38,601 bases of DNA from Poteriospumella lacustris (lineage: Eukaryota; Sar; Chrysophyceae; Chromulinales; Dinobryaceae). Made by a program: the position numbers and the translations under genes. Each line of letters opens with the position of its first letter. Positions within the stretch are counted from its first letter, which is position 1. Positions 1-7,503 of the stretch are shown here, piece by piece. The stretch is from the NCBI GenBank assembly GCA_008000375.1, contig SMOI01000293.1:1-38601 (forward strand), written 5' to 3'. The notes under the pieces were generated by a model. The model did no database searches. It worked only from the letters and a program-made list of their open reading frames with translations, and was not told the DNA's origin.

Positions 1-218
1 CTTATGCTAAACCAACGAATGCTCTCGTTCGGCAATGCCCCTTTCGGTGGATTCAACGGGTCCAGATACAAACTGCGCGCATTGGGAGGGAAAATGTCGT
101 CAAGAAAACCTGCAGTATAGTTTTCGATGAGTTCTAATTCGCGCTGTTTCGCAGTTTCGTCATCAGGATAGTCAAAATAGTATCCAGGACACAGCGATTG
201 ATCCATGACATTGGTCAT
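1..218 (-). CDS. Calpain-like cysteine protease, N-terminal fragment (cut by window edge)
   Basis: The minus strand opens at an ATG (218-216) just after an in-frame TGA and stays open for 72 codons to the window edge, so only the N-terminus is visible. The segment FLDDIFPPNARSLYLDP followed by NPPKG and SIRW matches the start of the calpain (peptidase C2) catalytic core, where a F-x-D-x-x-FP-x-x-x-x-SL stretch precedes the Trp-containing block before the catalytic Cys. Calpains are cytosolic calcium-regulated thiol proteases; the catalytic Cys, His and Asn lie outside the window, so activity and domain layout cannot be judged. A second in-frame ATG lies four codons downstream (206-204) and could be the true start. 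The gene is divergent from prefoldin 6 with a 498 bp gap. Confidence 0.6.
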   Translation of the reverse strand, partial: MTNVMDQSLCPGYYFDYPDDETAKQRELELIENYTAGFLDDIFPPNARSLYLDPLNPPKGALPNESIRWFSI

Positions 219-716
219 TGTTCACGTTGTTCCGGTCGTTGAAAGGAAAGGACAGGTTGAGCAGTTGATGTTGTGCCTTGCTGAATATGGGTATGCGAGA
301 CGTATCGGCAAAGTGGAGGATAGTTTGGTCGCGTTCGGTAATGTTTTCTGGCCGTTCGGAGATGCGTTTCCATGTGGTATTCGAACACCGACGACATCGA
401 CGACGGGAGGAAGAACAAATGAAACGACCTGGCCAAATTTTGAAACGGCTCGGTGTGTGTGGGGGTGGGGGTGCACTTGGCAGAAGGCTTCCACAGACCA
501 GACCACCAAACTGGACCATCCGTCGGTGAGGCGATTCGAATTCACACCACCCGACCGCTCCGGCAGAGCGACTCGGACTCGTTCGTCTCGAATGATCAAT
601 GAAAGCGACGAAGAAAGAATCTCCTTTGGAAGTGGGTCAAGTTGTGAATCATTGCTCAAGTTCCTTGTTGAAGGCTAGTTAGAGTGCAAAGAAAAGAAAA
701 AAAAAAGTAGTTCAAA
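219..716. promoter_or_regulatory. Divergent intergenic region, calpain-like / prefoldin 6
   Basis: This 498 bp gap separates two divergently read genes and presumably holds both promoters. It contains short open frames on both strands, but none has recognisable protein features and they overlap one another. An A-rich run (about 690-706) lies just upstream of the prefoldin ATG, as is common in 5' leaders. I see no TATA box or repeat I can defend. Confidence 0.3.
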
Positions 717-1232
717 ATGTCCGGAGTTCCTGCAGTTGACGAGAAATTGAAGGTGTACAACCAACTCCAAACAGGTATTTGCTGCTTTCTGAAAGCATCT
801 TTTCCTCAAATGAAGGCCATAATCTCTGTGGTCTGTGATATAGATATTCAAAATATGTTTGTAAAAAAGCAGCAAGTGCTCAGTCAGTTCAACGAGAACA
901 CACTCGTGAAAGGGGTGCGTTAGCGTGTCCTCCGAACGTATTTCTCTATTTTTCACATCTAGCGTGTCTGTTTGTAGGAGCTTGATTTGTTGGAAGAGGA
1001 AGCAACCGTGTACAAGTTGGTCGGCCCCGTGTTGTTGTCGGTAGAACTGGACGAGTCTAAGCAAAACGTGAACAAGCGTCTGGAGTTTATTGAAACGGAG
1101 TTGAAGAAGACGGACTCGCTGATTGCCGCCAAACAAAAGGAATTGAATGATCTTGGAGACGAAATCGCTGAGATGCAACAAAAGCTGCAAATGGAGGCCG
1201 CTCAGGCTGCCAGACAAGTCGCTGGCGTGTAA
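717..1232 (+). CDS. PFDN6: Prefoldin subunit 6 (3 exons, 127 aa)
   Basis: Beta-type subunit of the hexameric prefoldin chaperone, which in the cytosol hands nascent actin and tubulin to the CCT chaperonin. Exons: 717-774, 844-914, 978-1232; introns of 69 and 63 nt with GTATTT..TAG and GTGCGT..TAG borders. Joined, they give 127 residues, close to the usual ~129. The order is as in the family: an N-terminal coiled-coil helix (KLKVYNQLQTDIQ), the central hairpin block LLEEEATVYKLVGPVLL, then a C-terminal coiled coil (NKRLEFIETELKK) ending in an Ala/Gln-rich tail. Both exon junctions restore family-like sequence (QLQ-TDIQN and LVKG-ELDLLEEE). The first intron is a multiple of three without a stop, so retention would add 23 residues; the second contains a stop. 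Confidence 0.9.
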
Positions 1233-1551
1233 AAACAGTCGAAAATCACTCCGGTTTAGGTGCCGTGTCGCCGCCTCTGTTGTGTCGACCACGTTCCCTC
1301 GTTGTCTTTATTGAAAGGGGGCACACAAATCAATTATTTACATCTACCGCGTCTATACAACAGACAGAAAGAAAGAAAAGAAGCGACCGCGGTATCTACA
1401 GACGAGTGCCCCCCCCCCCCCCAAAACAACAGAGAAACGGCACACCGCACTACACCTCATCCACACCAACCACCCACCACCCTACACAGAAGGACCACCC
1501 ACCCACCTACCTGAAGGACAATAACACATACACATTCCAACGTCCTCTACG
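1233..1551. other. Gap between converging prefoldin 6 and anoctamin genes
   Basis: This 319 bp stretch must hold the 3' ends of both genes. It contains a run of about 15 C residues (1409-1423) followed by C/A-rich low-complexity sequence with repeated CACCCA-like words up to about 1510. No gene or structured element is seen. Confidence 0.4.
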
Positions 1552-4381
1552 TTAATCCTCCTTCCCAAAGTCGAAGATGTTGTTGCTTTCAATGAGCTTG
1601 TACAGCGACACGACCTCCTCGGAGACCTCTGTGTCCTGCGGGGGCAACGGAATCTGATAGTCTCGATCGTACGCCGAGATCTCCAACAACGCGATGTTGA
1701 ACTCCGCTTGTTGACTGTGAAACATGTCCTCGGTCTCGTCCGATTCATTGTCAATGACTTTGCTCACGATGTGTTCCTGCCGCGCCAATTGAATCGTCAC
1801 GTCTTCGGGCACATCTTCGATGGCCACGATCAAATAGATTTTGATGAACAACGTCACGTGCTCCATCACCAAGAAATAGATCCAACGGTACGCCCACGTG
1901 ACATCTTGTAAATAGTCCCCCGTGAAACAAATGATCGCAAAGGTGTACACCACCGCCACGATGCTCAAGAAATGCATCACGTTCTCCCACACGCCGATGT
2001 CCTCCGCGATCTTCGGTTGGGGCCGTCGAAACGCTTGACACAACCGCCATCCATCAATCCGCAACCGGGCTTCACAGGAAATCAACGCAATCGCGATCCC
2101 ATTCGGAAAGGCCGCCACAAACATGGACATATACCCAAACAGCGTCATCAACGCGGAATAATCTTGAAACGTGCCATCCACCACGTTGTATTCGGCGAGG
2201 AGATATTGACGCTCGATGATGCCCACCGCACTGCCCGGTTCAATGTTGGACGTTTCTTGTTGCACTTTCTTCGCTTGAAAGATCTTCAAGACGATGACTT
2301 GTTCGATGCAGTGGATGAGAATCGGGAGAAACGTCAAGACCAACAAGACCTGCGACAATTCCAACATACAGCTACGACCCACACACTCATAGACCGTGTA
2401 CGGCTTGGCAAAGGCCACATACGTAGGATAAAAGAAACTATACGCGAATTGGACGACAAAGATGGTCGAGACCAAATTGTCTTCGTAATCGGTCTCCGTA
2501 CGATGGTTTTGAAAATCATTGAGAGCAATGGCGATGGGCCAATAGATGCGGCGTACGACCTATGTATACGTGGGGGTAGGTACATAAACATAGAGGTGAA
2601 ACGGGTCATCGGAAGGGCACATAACAAACAACAACAGCAGCAACAACGATGTACCTCAATCAACACCACCAGTAACAACGTCGAGATGACGGGGGTATAG
2701 TTCAACCCCACGATGGTGAAGACGTTCGACTGGTAGACGTATAAGTAGTTCTGGAAGCGAACGATTGCCACGACCATGGCCACCGCCACCGCGACAAAGC
2801 CACAAATCGCAGTCTGTATTCAACAGCCATCGTTATCATCAACAAAACAACAACCCCCCCGCGTTTCTCGTCGTGTCCGTTTCTTACATTGACAATGCCG
2901 CGGACGAAAAACGAACTCGACGAGGAGTAATACACCATCGGTTGTCCATCGATGGGACTGGGTATCTCCACTCCTTCGTACTCGGCACGTTCTCGTTCTT
3001 CTTCTTCGTACCCGGTACAACCCCATTCCATGGCGATCGTTGCTTGTTTGCCCTTCCAGTTCTCTGCGATCACCCTACAAGACACAGACACACACGACAC
3101 ACACACACAGTCCCGCATCGTGAGACATCCTTTGCTGTTCCCCACGTTCACTGCACAGGTCGCGGGGGGTAACTTACGTGCACCACACCACAAACACCGC
3201 CCCGAAAATCGCAGGCAAATACGAATCGTGTCGTCCAATGATCAGCGAAACTAGCACAGACAATCAGTCATTCGCAGTCAGTACGACACACACACACACA
3301 CACACACACAAACACGTATGGAGAACAGCCCACCACTTACAGATGTACACAAACAGCCCCGCCCACGCTGGTTTCCGTATCCACGATATCACATACGTGA
3401 GAAAGGCAAAATAGAGCCCAATTTTCTCACCGTAGTAGTTCTTGATGTCGTCTATACACACCACAACAACACACAACGAAACATGATTCATAACCATCAG
3501 CGCATCAGCAGATGAGAGACACTGCGGGGTGCGACGGTACCTGGCGTCACCGAGCTGCCGAAGAACTTCACCCATCGTTGCTCCAAATCCACCAATTCAT
3601 CGAAATCGTGCAATGGGAAATGCGCGAGCACGATGTCCCTCAGCACCACGGTATTCAATTGCAATCCACACCCCGGGGGGTTGGCATTGACGTTGCCTTC
3701 GAAGATCGACGTGATCAATTTGATGCGATCCACCGGGCGCAGTACATGCATTTTCGATATGGTGTCACAATGCACTGGATGTTCTTTGTAGATTGGTCGC
3801 AGTTTCTCGGATTTCACGTAGCGAGCGTAGATGTATTCGTAGGGATTGCACTGACTGACCTTGTACAGGTCGGTGATGACGAAGCCCTTCCATCGTACCA
3901 CTCCTTTCTCTGTCAATCCCATACTTCCTGCGATTTGCAGCTTGACAGGGTCTAATTCGAATTTATAACTCGTCCGTACGGCTTCATCGAGAAGTCGTTC
4001 GGGTGTCGCACGAACTTTGACGTAGATTTCGTCTCGTTGACACGAATAGAAACATTTCACTTGCAGTCGTGCATGCTCCATGCGGTCGATTATGTTTTTC
4101 ATGCTGTACGTCATTTGTTCCTCGTTCAAACTTGCCACCTCATCTTCTTGATAGACCTTGAACACGAAGACATAATCGTACGAATAAGCATAGTCCAGTT
4201 CAAACTGCCCACACTTCCGTTGATAAAACTCTCGTTTCGACCTTCGCGAAATAATAATGGTAATAGTCAAAAAGACAATCAACAGGGCAAAAAGGAATAG
4301 AAAAGCCCATGCATCAAGATAAAAGCCGAACTCCCTCTCATATTCGAGCGGTGAGGCCGGGTATCGGATGGATACCTTCAT
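1552..4381 (-). CDS. Anoctamin/TMEM16-family membrane protein (6 exons, 792 aa)
   Basis: Exons on the minus strand: 4381-3541, 3451-3341, 3250-3178, 3074-2888, 2813-2655, 2559-1552; introns 89, 90, 103, 74 and 95 nt, and the frame is kept throughout. Family hallmarks in order: a cytosolic alpha/beta dimerisation-type region (~60-280); DIKNYYGEKIGLYF before TM1; the ENWKGKQATIAMEWG block; NHRTETDYEDNLV (475-487); and FGYMSMFVAAFP through EARLRIDGW to FRRPQPKIAEDIGVW. These membrane proteins are calcium-activated lipid scramblases or anion channels. Odd points: a strongly hydrophobic segment at residues ~24-46, ahead of the usual cytosolic domain, and by eye only part of the acidic calcium site (see findings). 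The start is fixed by an in-frame stop five codons upstream. Which anoctamin subtype it is cannot be told. Confidence 0.88.
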
Positions 4382-4999
4382 ATCTCTACAATGCTACCAA
4401 ATATTGATTCATACACGAGGAGCCCAAACCATGGATATATTGATACTTTGTATCCTTTGCTGCGAAGGATCTGCAAGCTTTCATCGTCGCGGTTCCCTAT
4501 CTTTAGTTACCGTCTCATCATAAATCAACGACCGAGCGAAAATTTTGCCGCCTCATCGAAACTATGGCGCACATCATTGTATCATATTTACCCGTCATAT
4601 ATCACTAAAACAGCACCTGTTTTTGAAACCAAACGTACATAATTTACTTGGACTATATTCAGCCTCAATACTTGTTAATAATTGTATTGTGAAGGACAAC
4701 TATGTACTGATCCTTCACGCCTCTGACTGCGAGCGGCGAGCGGCGAGCGGCGAGCGATCACATCTATCAAAAGCAGAGAGAAAAGAGGCTTCGATCCTTC
4801 GATCTGTCACAATTCAATCGACTTGAGTGACCGCAAATACCATGACTTGATGAAACACGTTGCGTAGGTCCATAGGGCTGAAGTTTATTTGGTACGTTTC
4901 TCTCTCCTTCCCCTCTTCTTTCCAGTCATGTGGTGGGCAGACGTTCTCGATCTGTTGTTGTCACCAATGACGAATGACACACGGCTTTATGGAATCACA
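4382..4999. other. Gene-free stretch upstream of anoctamin
   Basis: AT-rich sequence presumably including the anoctamin promoter. It has a perfect 8-bp inverted repeat GTGAAGGA...TCCTTCAC with a 14-nt loop (about 4690-4719), followed by about three and a half direct copies of the heptamer GAGCGGC (4731-4757). No protein-coding signal is seen; the short frames lack any recognisable composition. Confidence 0.35.
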
Positions 5000-5092
5000 C
5001 AGCAATGATGTATACAAAAAATCTGATATAATGAGCCTGAAGGTGGAAGTTAACAGCTTCGCCACGGTTGATAACTTTTCTTTGTTGAGCTG
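5000..5092 (+). ncRNA. Putative structured small RNA, copy 1 (box C/D snoRNA-like)
   Basis: About 93 nt. Terminal stem CAGC (5000-5003) pairs with GCTG (5089-5092). Immediately inside the stem are AATGATG (5004-5010; C-box-like) and GTTGA (5084-5088; D-box-like, U for C at the first D position). In the middle, CTGATATAATGAG (5023-5035) reads as a D' box CTGA followed by a degenerate C' box. The stem, a three-nucleotide bulge and apposed GA/GA fit a kink-turn. It shares its boxes and layout, but not its stem or its right-hand interior, with the copies at 5151-5244 and complement(9834-9942). No rRNA target was recognised by eye. It could be another kind of structured RNA or a mobile hairpin. 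Confidence 0.5.
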
Positions 5093-5150
5093 ACTGATGA
5101 TTTTGGCCGTTTATTTTTATATGTTATTGGGTGTTTGCCATGTGAAGATA

Positions 5151-5244
5151 AGAAAGCGATGATTGACCAAAAACAAATACTGATATAATGAGTCCGAGAG
5201 GCGTTCGCGCTTCCAGGAGGCACATCTTTTTTGTTGAGCTTTCT
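5151..5244 (+). ncRNA. Putative structured small RNA, copy 2 (box C/D snoRNA-like)
   Basis: About 94 nt, starting 58 nt after copy 1 on the same strand, as in a small-RNA cluster. Terminal stem AGAAAGC (5151-5157) pairs perfectly with GCTTTCT (5238-5244), 7 bp and different in sequence from copy 1. Boxes: GATGATT (5158-5164), CTGATATAATGAG (5180-5192), GTTGA (5233-5237). The right-hand interior (TCCGAG..GGCGTT, then CTTCCAGGAGGCACATCTTT) is nearly identical to the intronic copy 3 and unlike copy 1. No protein gene encloses it, so it would need its own promoter or a non-coding host transcript. Confidence 0.55.
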
Positions 5245-5943
5245 CTTGATCTATCATTCATTACTGCTTTGCTTTTGTTTCCTTCTCATTTTTATTCGAG
5301 ACCCGCCGACAATCAAGTGAACTAACATGCTGTCTGTGCCTATATCCGTAGATACAACTGTGGGCGTTACGGTTGCCGCTGGAGTTTTGTTGAGCAGAAG
5401 CTCTGCCGACTGCCTGCACTGTTCTCGACGTCGTCGACGATGGGGTCCGCAATTCCCCGCGCTTGATGTGGCCCTGATGATCGGTATGCCAGATCGTCTA
5501 CAACAAGGTGTCTATCAATATGATCGTCCATGACTGGTGCGAGTACTCTTCGCGAAACTTGTTGCAAACTGGTGCAGTAAACGAGTGCTCTTTGTGAGAC
5601 TGGGTCCCGGGGTGACCTCGATTTCCTTCTCTTTGTCGTCGAAACTGTTGTCAGTTGGGAACATTTATTGTCTTAATTATAACTATTTTGACTCCATTTG
5701 ACTCCACCAAAGTTTTCTGTTTTGTTTTTGTTATTGGTAGCGATAGTGAATGCATCGGAAACCAGGAGTACAAAGGGATTGTTCTCCCGATGCATGTGTC
5801 TTCCTCAGTGCATCATCACCGACAAATATCGCAAGCTATATTGTAAGCAGAGGAACTCAGCAACAGCGAGTCGATGACCAACAGAATCCATCAAAACTAT
5901 GCAGCAAGCGATGTCCTCCTCACATACTACTACTACTGTTCTT
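5245..5943. other. Gene-free stretch, nothing recognised
   Basis: Several open frames of 60-70 codons lie here on both strands, but they overlap each other, have no recognisable domain and no plausible splice partners. Base composition resembles the surrounding intergenic DNA. Nothing further can be supported. Confidence 0.3.
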
Positions 5944-6047
5944 GAAGAAGAAGAACAAAACAAACAAACAAAAGTATTCTTTTTTATATGTTAAAACGAA
6001 TAAAAAAAAGAATTTTTTGTTTGTTTGTTTTGTTCTTCTTCTTTCTT
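5944..6047. repeat. Long inverted repeat (two arms of ~45 nt)
   Basis: Left arm 5944-5988 (GAAGAAGAAGAACAAAACA and onward through two further CAAA units to TATTCTTTTTTATA) is complementary to right arm 6001-6047, which reads AAAAAAAAGAATTTTTTG then TTTG repeats and ends GTTCTTCTTCTTTC. The outer ~28 nt of each arm pair essentially perfectly; mismatches are confined to the inner A/T-rich part. The spacer is about 12 nt. As RNA it would fold into a ~100-nt hairpin. It may be a small foldback element or arise from low-complexity sequence; no terminal repeats or target-site duplications were recognised. Confidence 0.6.
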
Positions 6048-6429
6048 GTAGCCGCAAACCATACGCGCAAAAGAGAATAATTAAAATGCTTCTCTACCAC
6101 GACAGAAGCCGTTCGACAATGCGAATCAACTCTCATAACGTAGATATAGGAGGCGTAGCAAAGGGTAGGGTTATTCTGGTAGTACTGTATTGCAGCGCAG
6201 TTTCTGTGGAAGTCAGTGTGGATTTGAGGTCAGGAGCCGGACGACCGCACGGCGAGGGCCTGACGCCACAAACGACGTCCTCGTCGCCTCGCTGTGCTGC
6301 CTCGGAGGTCTGCGCTGAGACCAGCGACAGTGGCTTTGGGGCTGTCACAATTCGATTTGCCCAGCAGGGATCTAACAGAAAATGAAATGGCTATGGCAGT
6401 AACCTTTTCTTTTTCCTCTACACACTTGT
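6048..6429. other. Gene-free stretch before the SURP relic
   Basis: Unassigned sequence. A GC-rich patch (about 6225-6340) gives a 71-codon frame on the minus strand with no recognisable family. The frame entering the downstream relic from here does not resemble the matching part of the intact gene, so similarity begins only at about 6447. Confidence 0.3.
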
Positions 6430-6622
6430 TGAAAGTGCTGGAGAATGTGCACTTTGATGGAAAAATCGCGAAGTTGTGTGCGAATCAAGGGACAGCTCAA
6501 TTGGATGAACTCCAAGCGATCCTTCTGCAGTCGTGTTCGAACTGATTGACGCAATCCGCAATCCGGGCTACGAAGAGTTTAAAGACAAGATTATCGAGTT
6601 CGCCCGTCAGATGGCACAGTGA
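6430..6622 (+). pseudogene. Decayed copy of the SURP-like last exon of the PHD/TFIIS/SPOC gene
   Basis: In one frame 6460-6510 gives KIAKLCANQGTAQLDEL; in a shifted frame 6550-6619 gives NPGYEEFKDKIIEFARQMAQ followed by TGA. The intact gene (minus strand, about 7990-7800) encodes QVAELCAKQGTHHLDEL, then 16 residues, then NPGYEEFKGMIIEFARQVAQ. The relic has 47 nt where the intact copy has 48, a one-base deletion that breaks the frame, and a stop where the parent reads on. Similarity ends soon after the stop. The orientation is opposite to the parent, about 0.9 kb from its 3' end. Many differences are synonymous third-position changes, so this copy was probably translated for some time before it decayed, or comes from a lost paralogue. 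Confidence 0.75.
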
Positions 6623-7503
6623 CGTTTTCGACAGCAAAACCAATGGCGTGGTCTTCCACAGCGCATGTTCGCAAGAATCGTCGATTCCGAGCCAATCAGG
6701 ATGTCTCAATCAAAGCAGTAACGCGATGTTCTGCCAGCCACCAAGCGATGGTCGTCCACAAGTCATAGTTCCTGTGAATGCCTGGTCTGTAGCCCTCTAC
6801 CGTCGCCGCCCTCTCAAGATCATCAACCTCTTCGTCGATATCGATTTACCTGATTGTATGGTTGTGTTGGTGCTGTTGCTCTTCACGTTGTTATAAAGAA
6901 AGAAGCCCGTTCCATACGCAAGTCGCTGCGGGGGGTTCGCAGCGACTTGTCGCGTAGGTATCTGGCTTCTTTCTTTGTTATTGCCGATGCGAAGCCATTT
7001 TCCCTTTCCTGTTGTGCTTGTTTTACATGTTCGTTTGCTGTCCTGTTTTGTTCGCCGTCCTTTCGTAGAGACTTTTGTAAACTGCTTAACTCTCTCCGTC
7101 TTGTGTCTCATTCTCGTGGGTCGCTCTCGATCTCTTGTTGGCGTCCCTGTGTATTCCTATGCAGCATGTCATTGATGAGAGGTCATTGTCATCTGTCGAG
7201 GCCTGGTGTAGCCAACGAAGCATCGACCACACAAACGAGAAATGAGTTCACAAAGAGACTCAGTTAACATTTACAAAGATTAGTACACGAAAGAGAAGGA
7301 AATCAACAAACAGAGTCGACACGCATGCGCACCAAAGTAACGTGGACTTTGGGTGGCAGTGAACTCGAACGGGCTTCTCTTTGCTTGAGTGATCCCTCAC
7401 TCGGCCCCGATTCTTGTCCCAACGAACATGTTTTCAAGCCGGAAAGCGAACTTGCTTACGTTGGCAGTGGCTGAACACGAAGCAACACACCTCGACCACG
7501 CGA
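6623..7503. other. Gap between SURP relic and PHD-SPOC gene
   Basis: Apart from the hairpin at 6893-6981 I see no gene. Overlapping frames of 66-137 codons on both strands around 6800-7270 arise partly from the hairpin itself and have no recognisable family. The left end of this stretch and the 3' UTR of the minus-strand gene cannot be delimited. Confidence 0.3.
6893..6981. repeat. Strong 89-nt hairpin, pre-miRNA-like
   Basis: Left arm 6893-6930 and right arm 6938-6981 pair around a 7-nt GGGGGTT loop. Three blocks are perfect: AAGTCGCTGCG with CGCAGCGACTT next to the loop, TACGC with GCGTA, and AAGAAAGAAGCC with GGCTTCTTTCTT at the base. Between them lie a 3-nt bulge and a small internal loop. 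Overall about 36-38 pairs. The size and bulge pattern are those of a microRNA precursor or a tiny foldback transposon; it is symmetrical, so the strand is not decided. No tRNA or rRNA similarity was recognised. Confidence 0.6.

Noticed and set aside
205-678. Overlapping frames of 73-157 codons between the calpain-like gene and prefoldin
   Set aside because: Four mutually overlapping frames on both strands, none with a recognisable family; the interval is a divergent promoter region.
4837-4897. Possible additional C/D RNA (TTGATGA ... CTGA flanked by TACCA/TGGTA)
   Set aside because: The boxes are 5 and 8 nt away from the 5-bp stem, which does not allow a kink-turn, and it shares nothing with the three-copy family.
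5000-5244. U4 snRNA-like string (AATGAG..TCCGAGG) in the small-RNA elements
   Set aside because: The short resemblance to the U4 5' stem-loop does not extend; there is no U6-pairing region or Sm site, and copy 1 lacks it.
6893-6981. tRNA or tRNA-derived element (GGGGTTCGC string)
   Set aside because: No cloverleaf can be drawn; the sequence is explained fully by a long hairpin. I found no convincing tRNA, rRNA or CRISPR array anywhere in the window.
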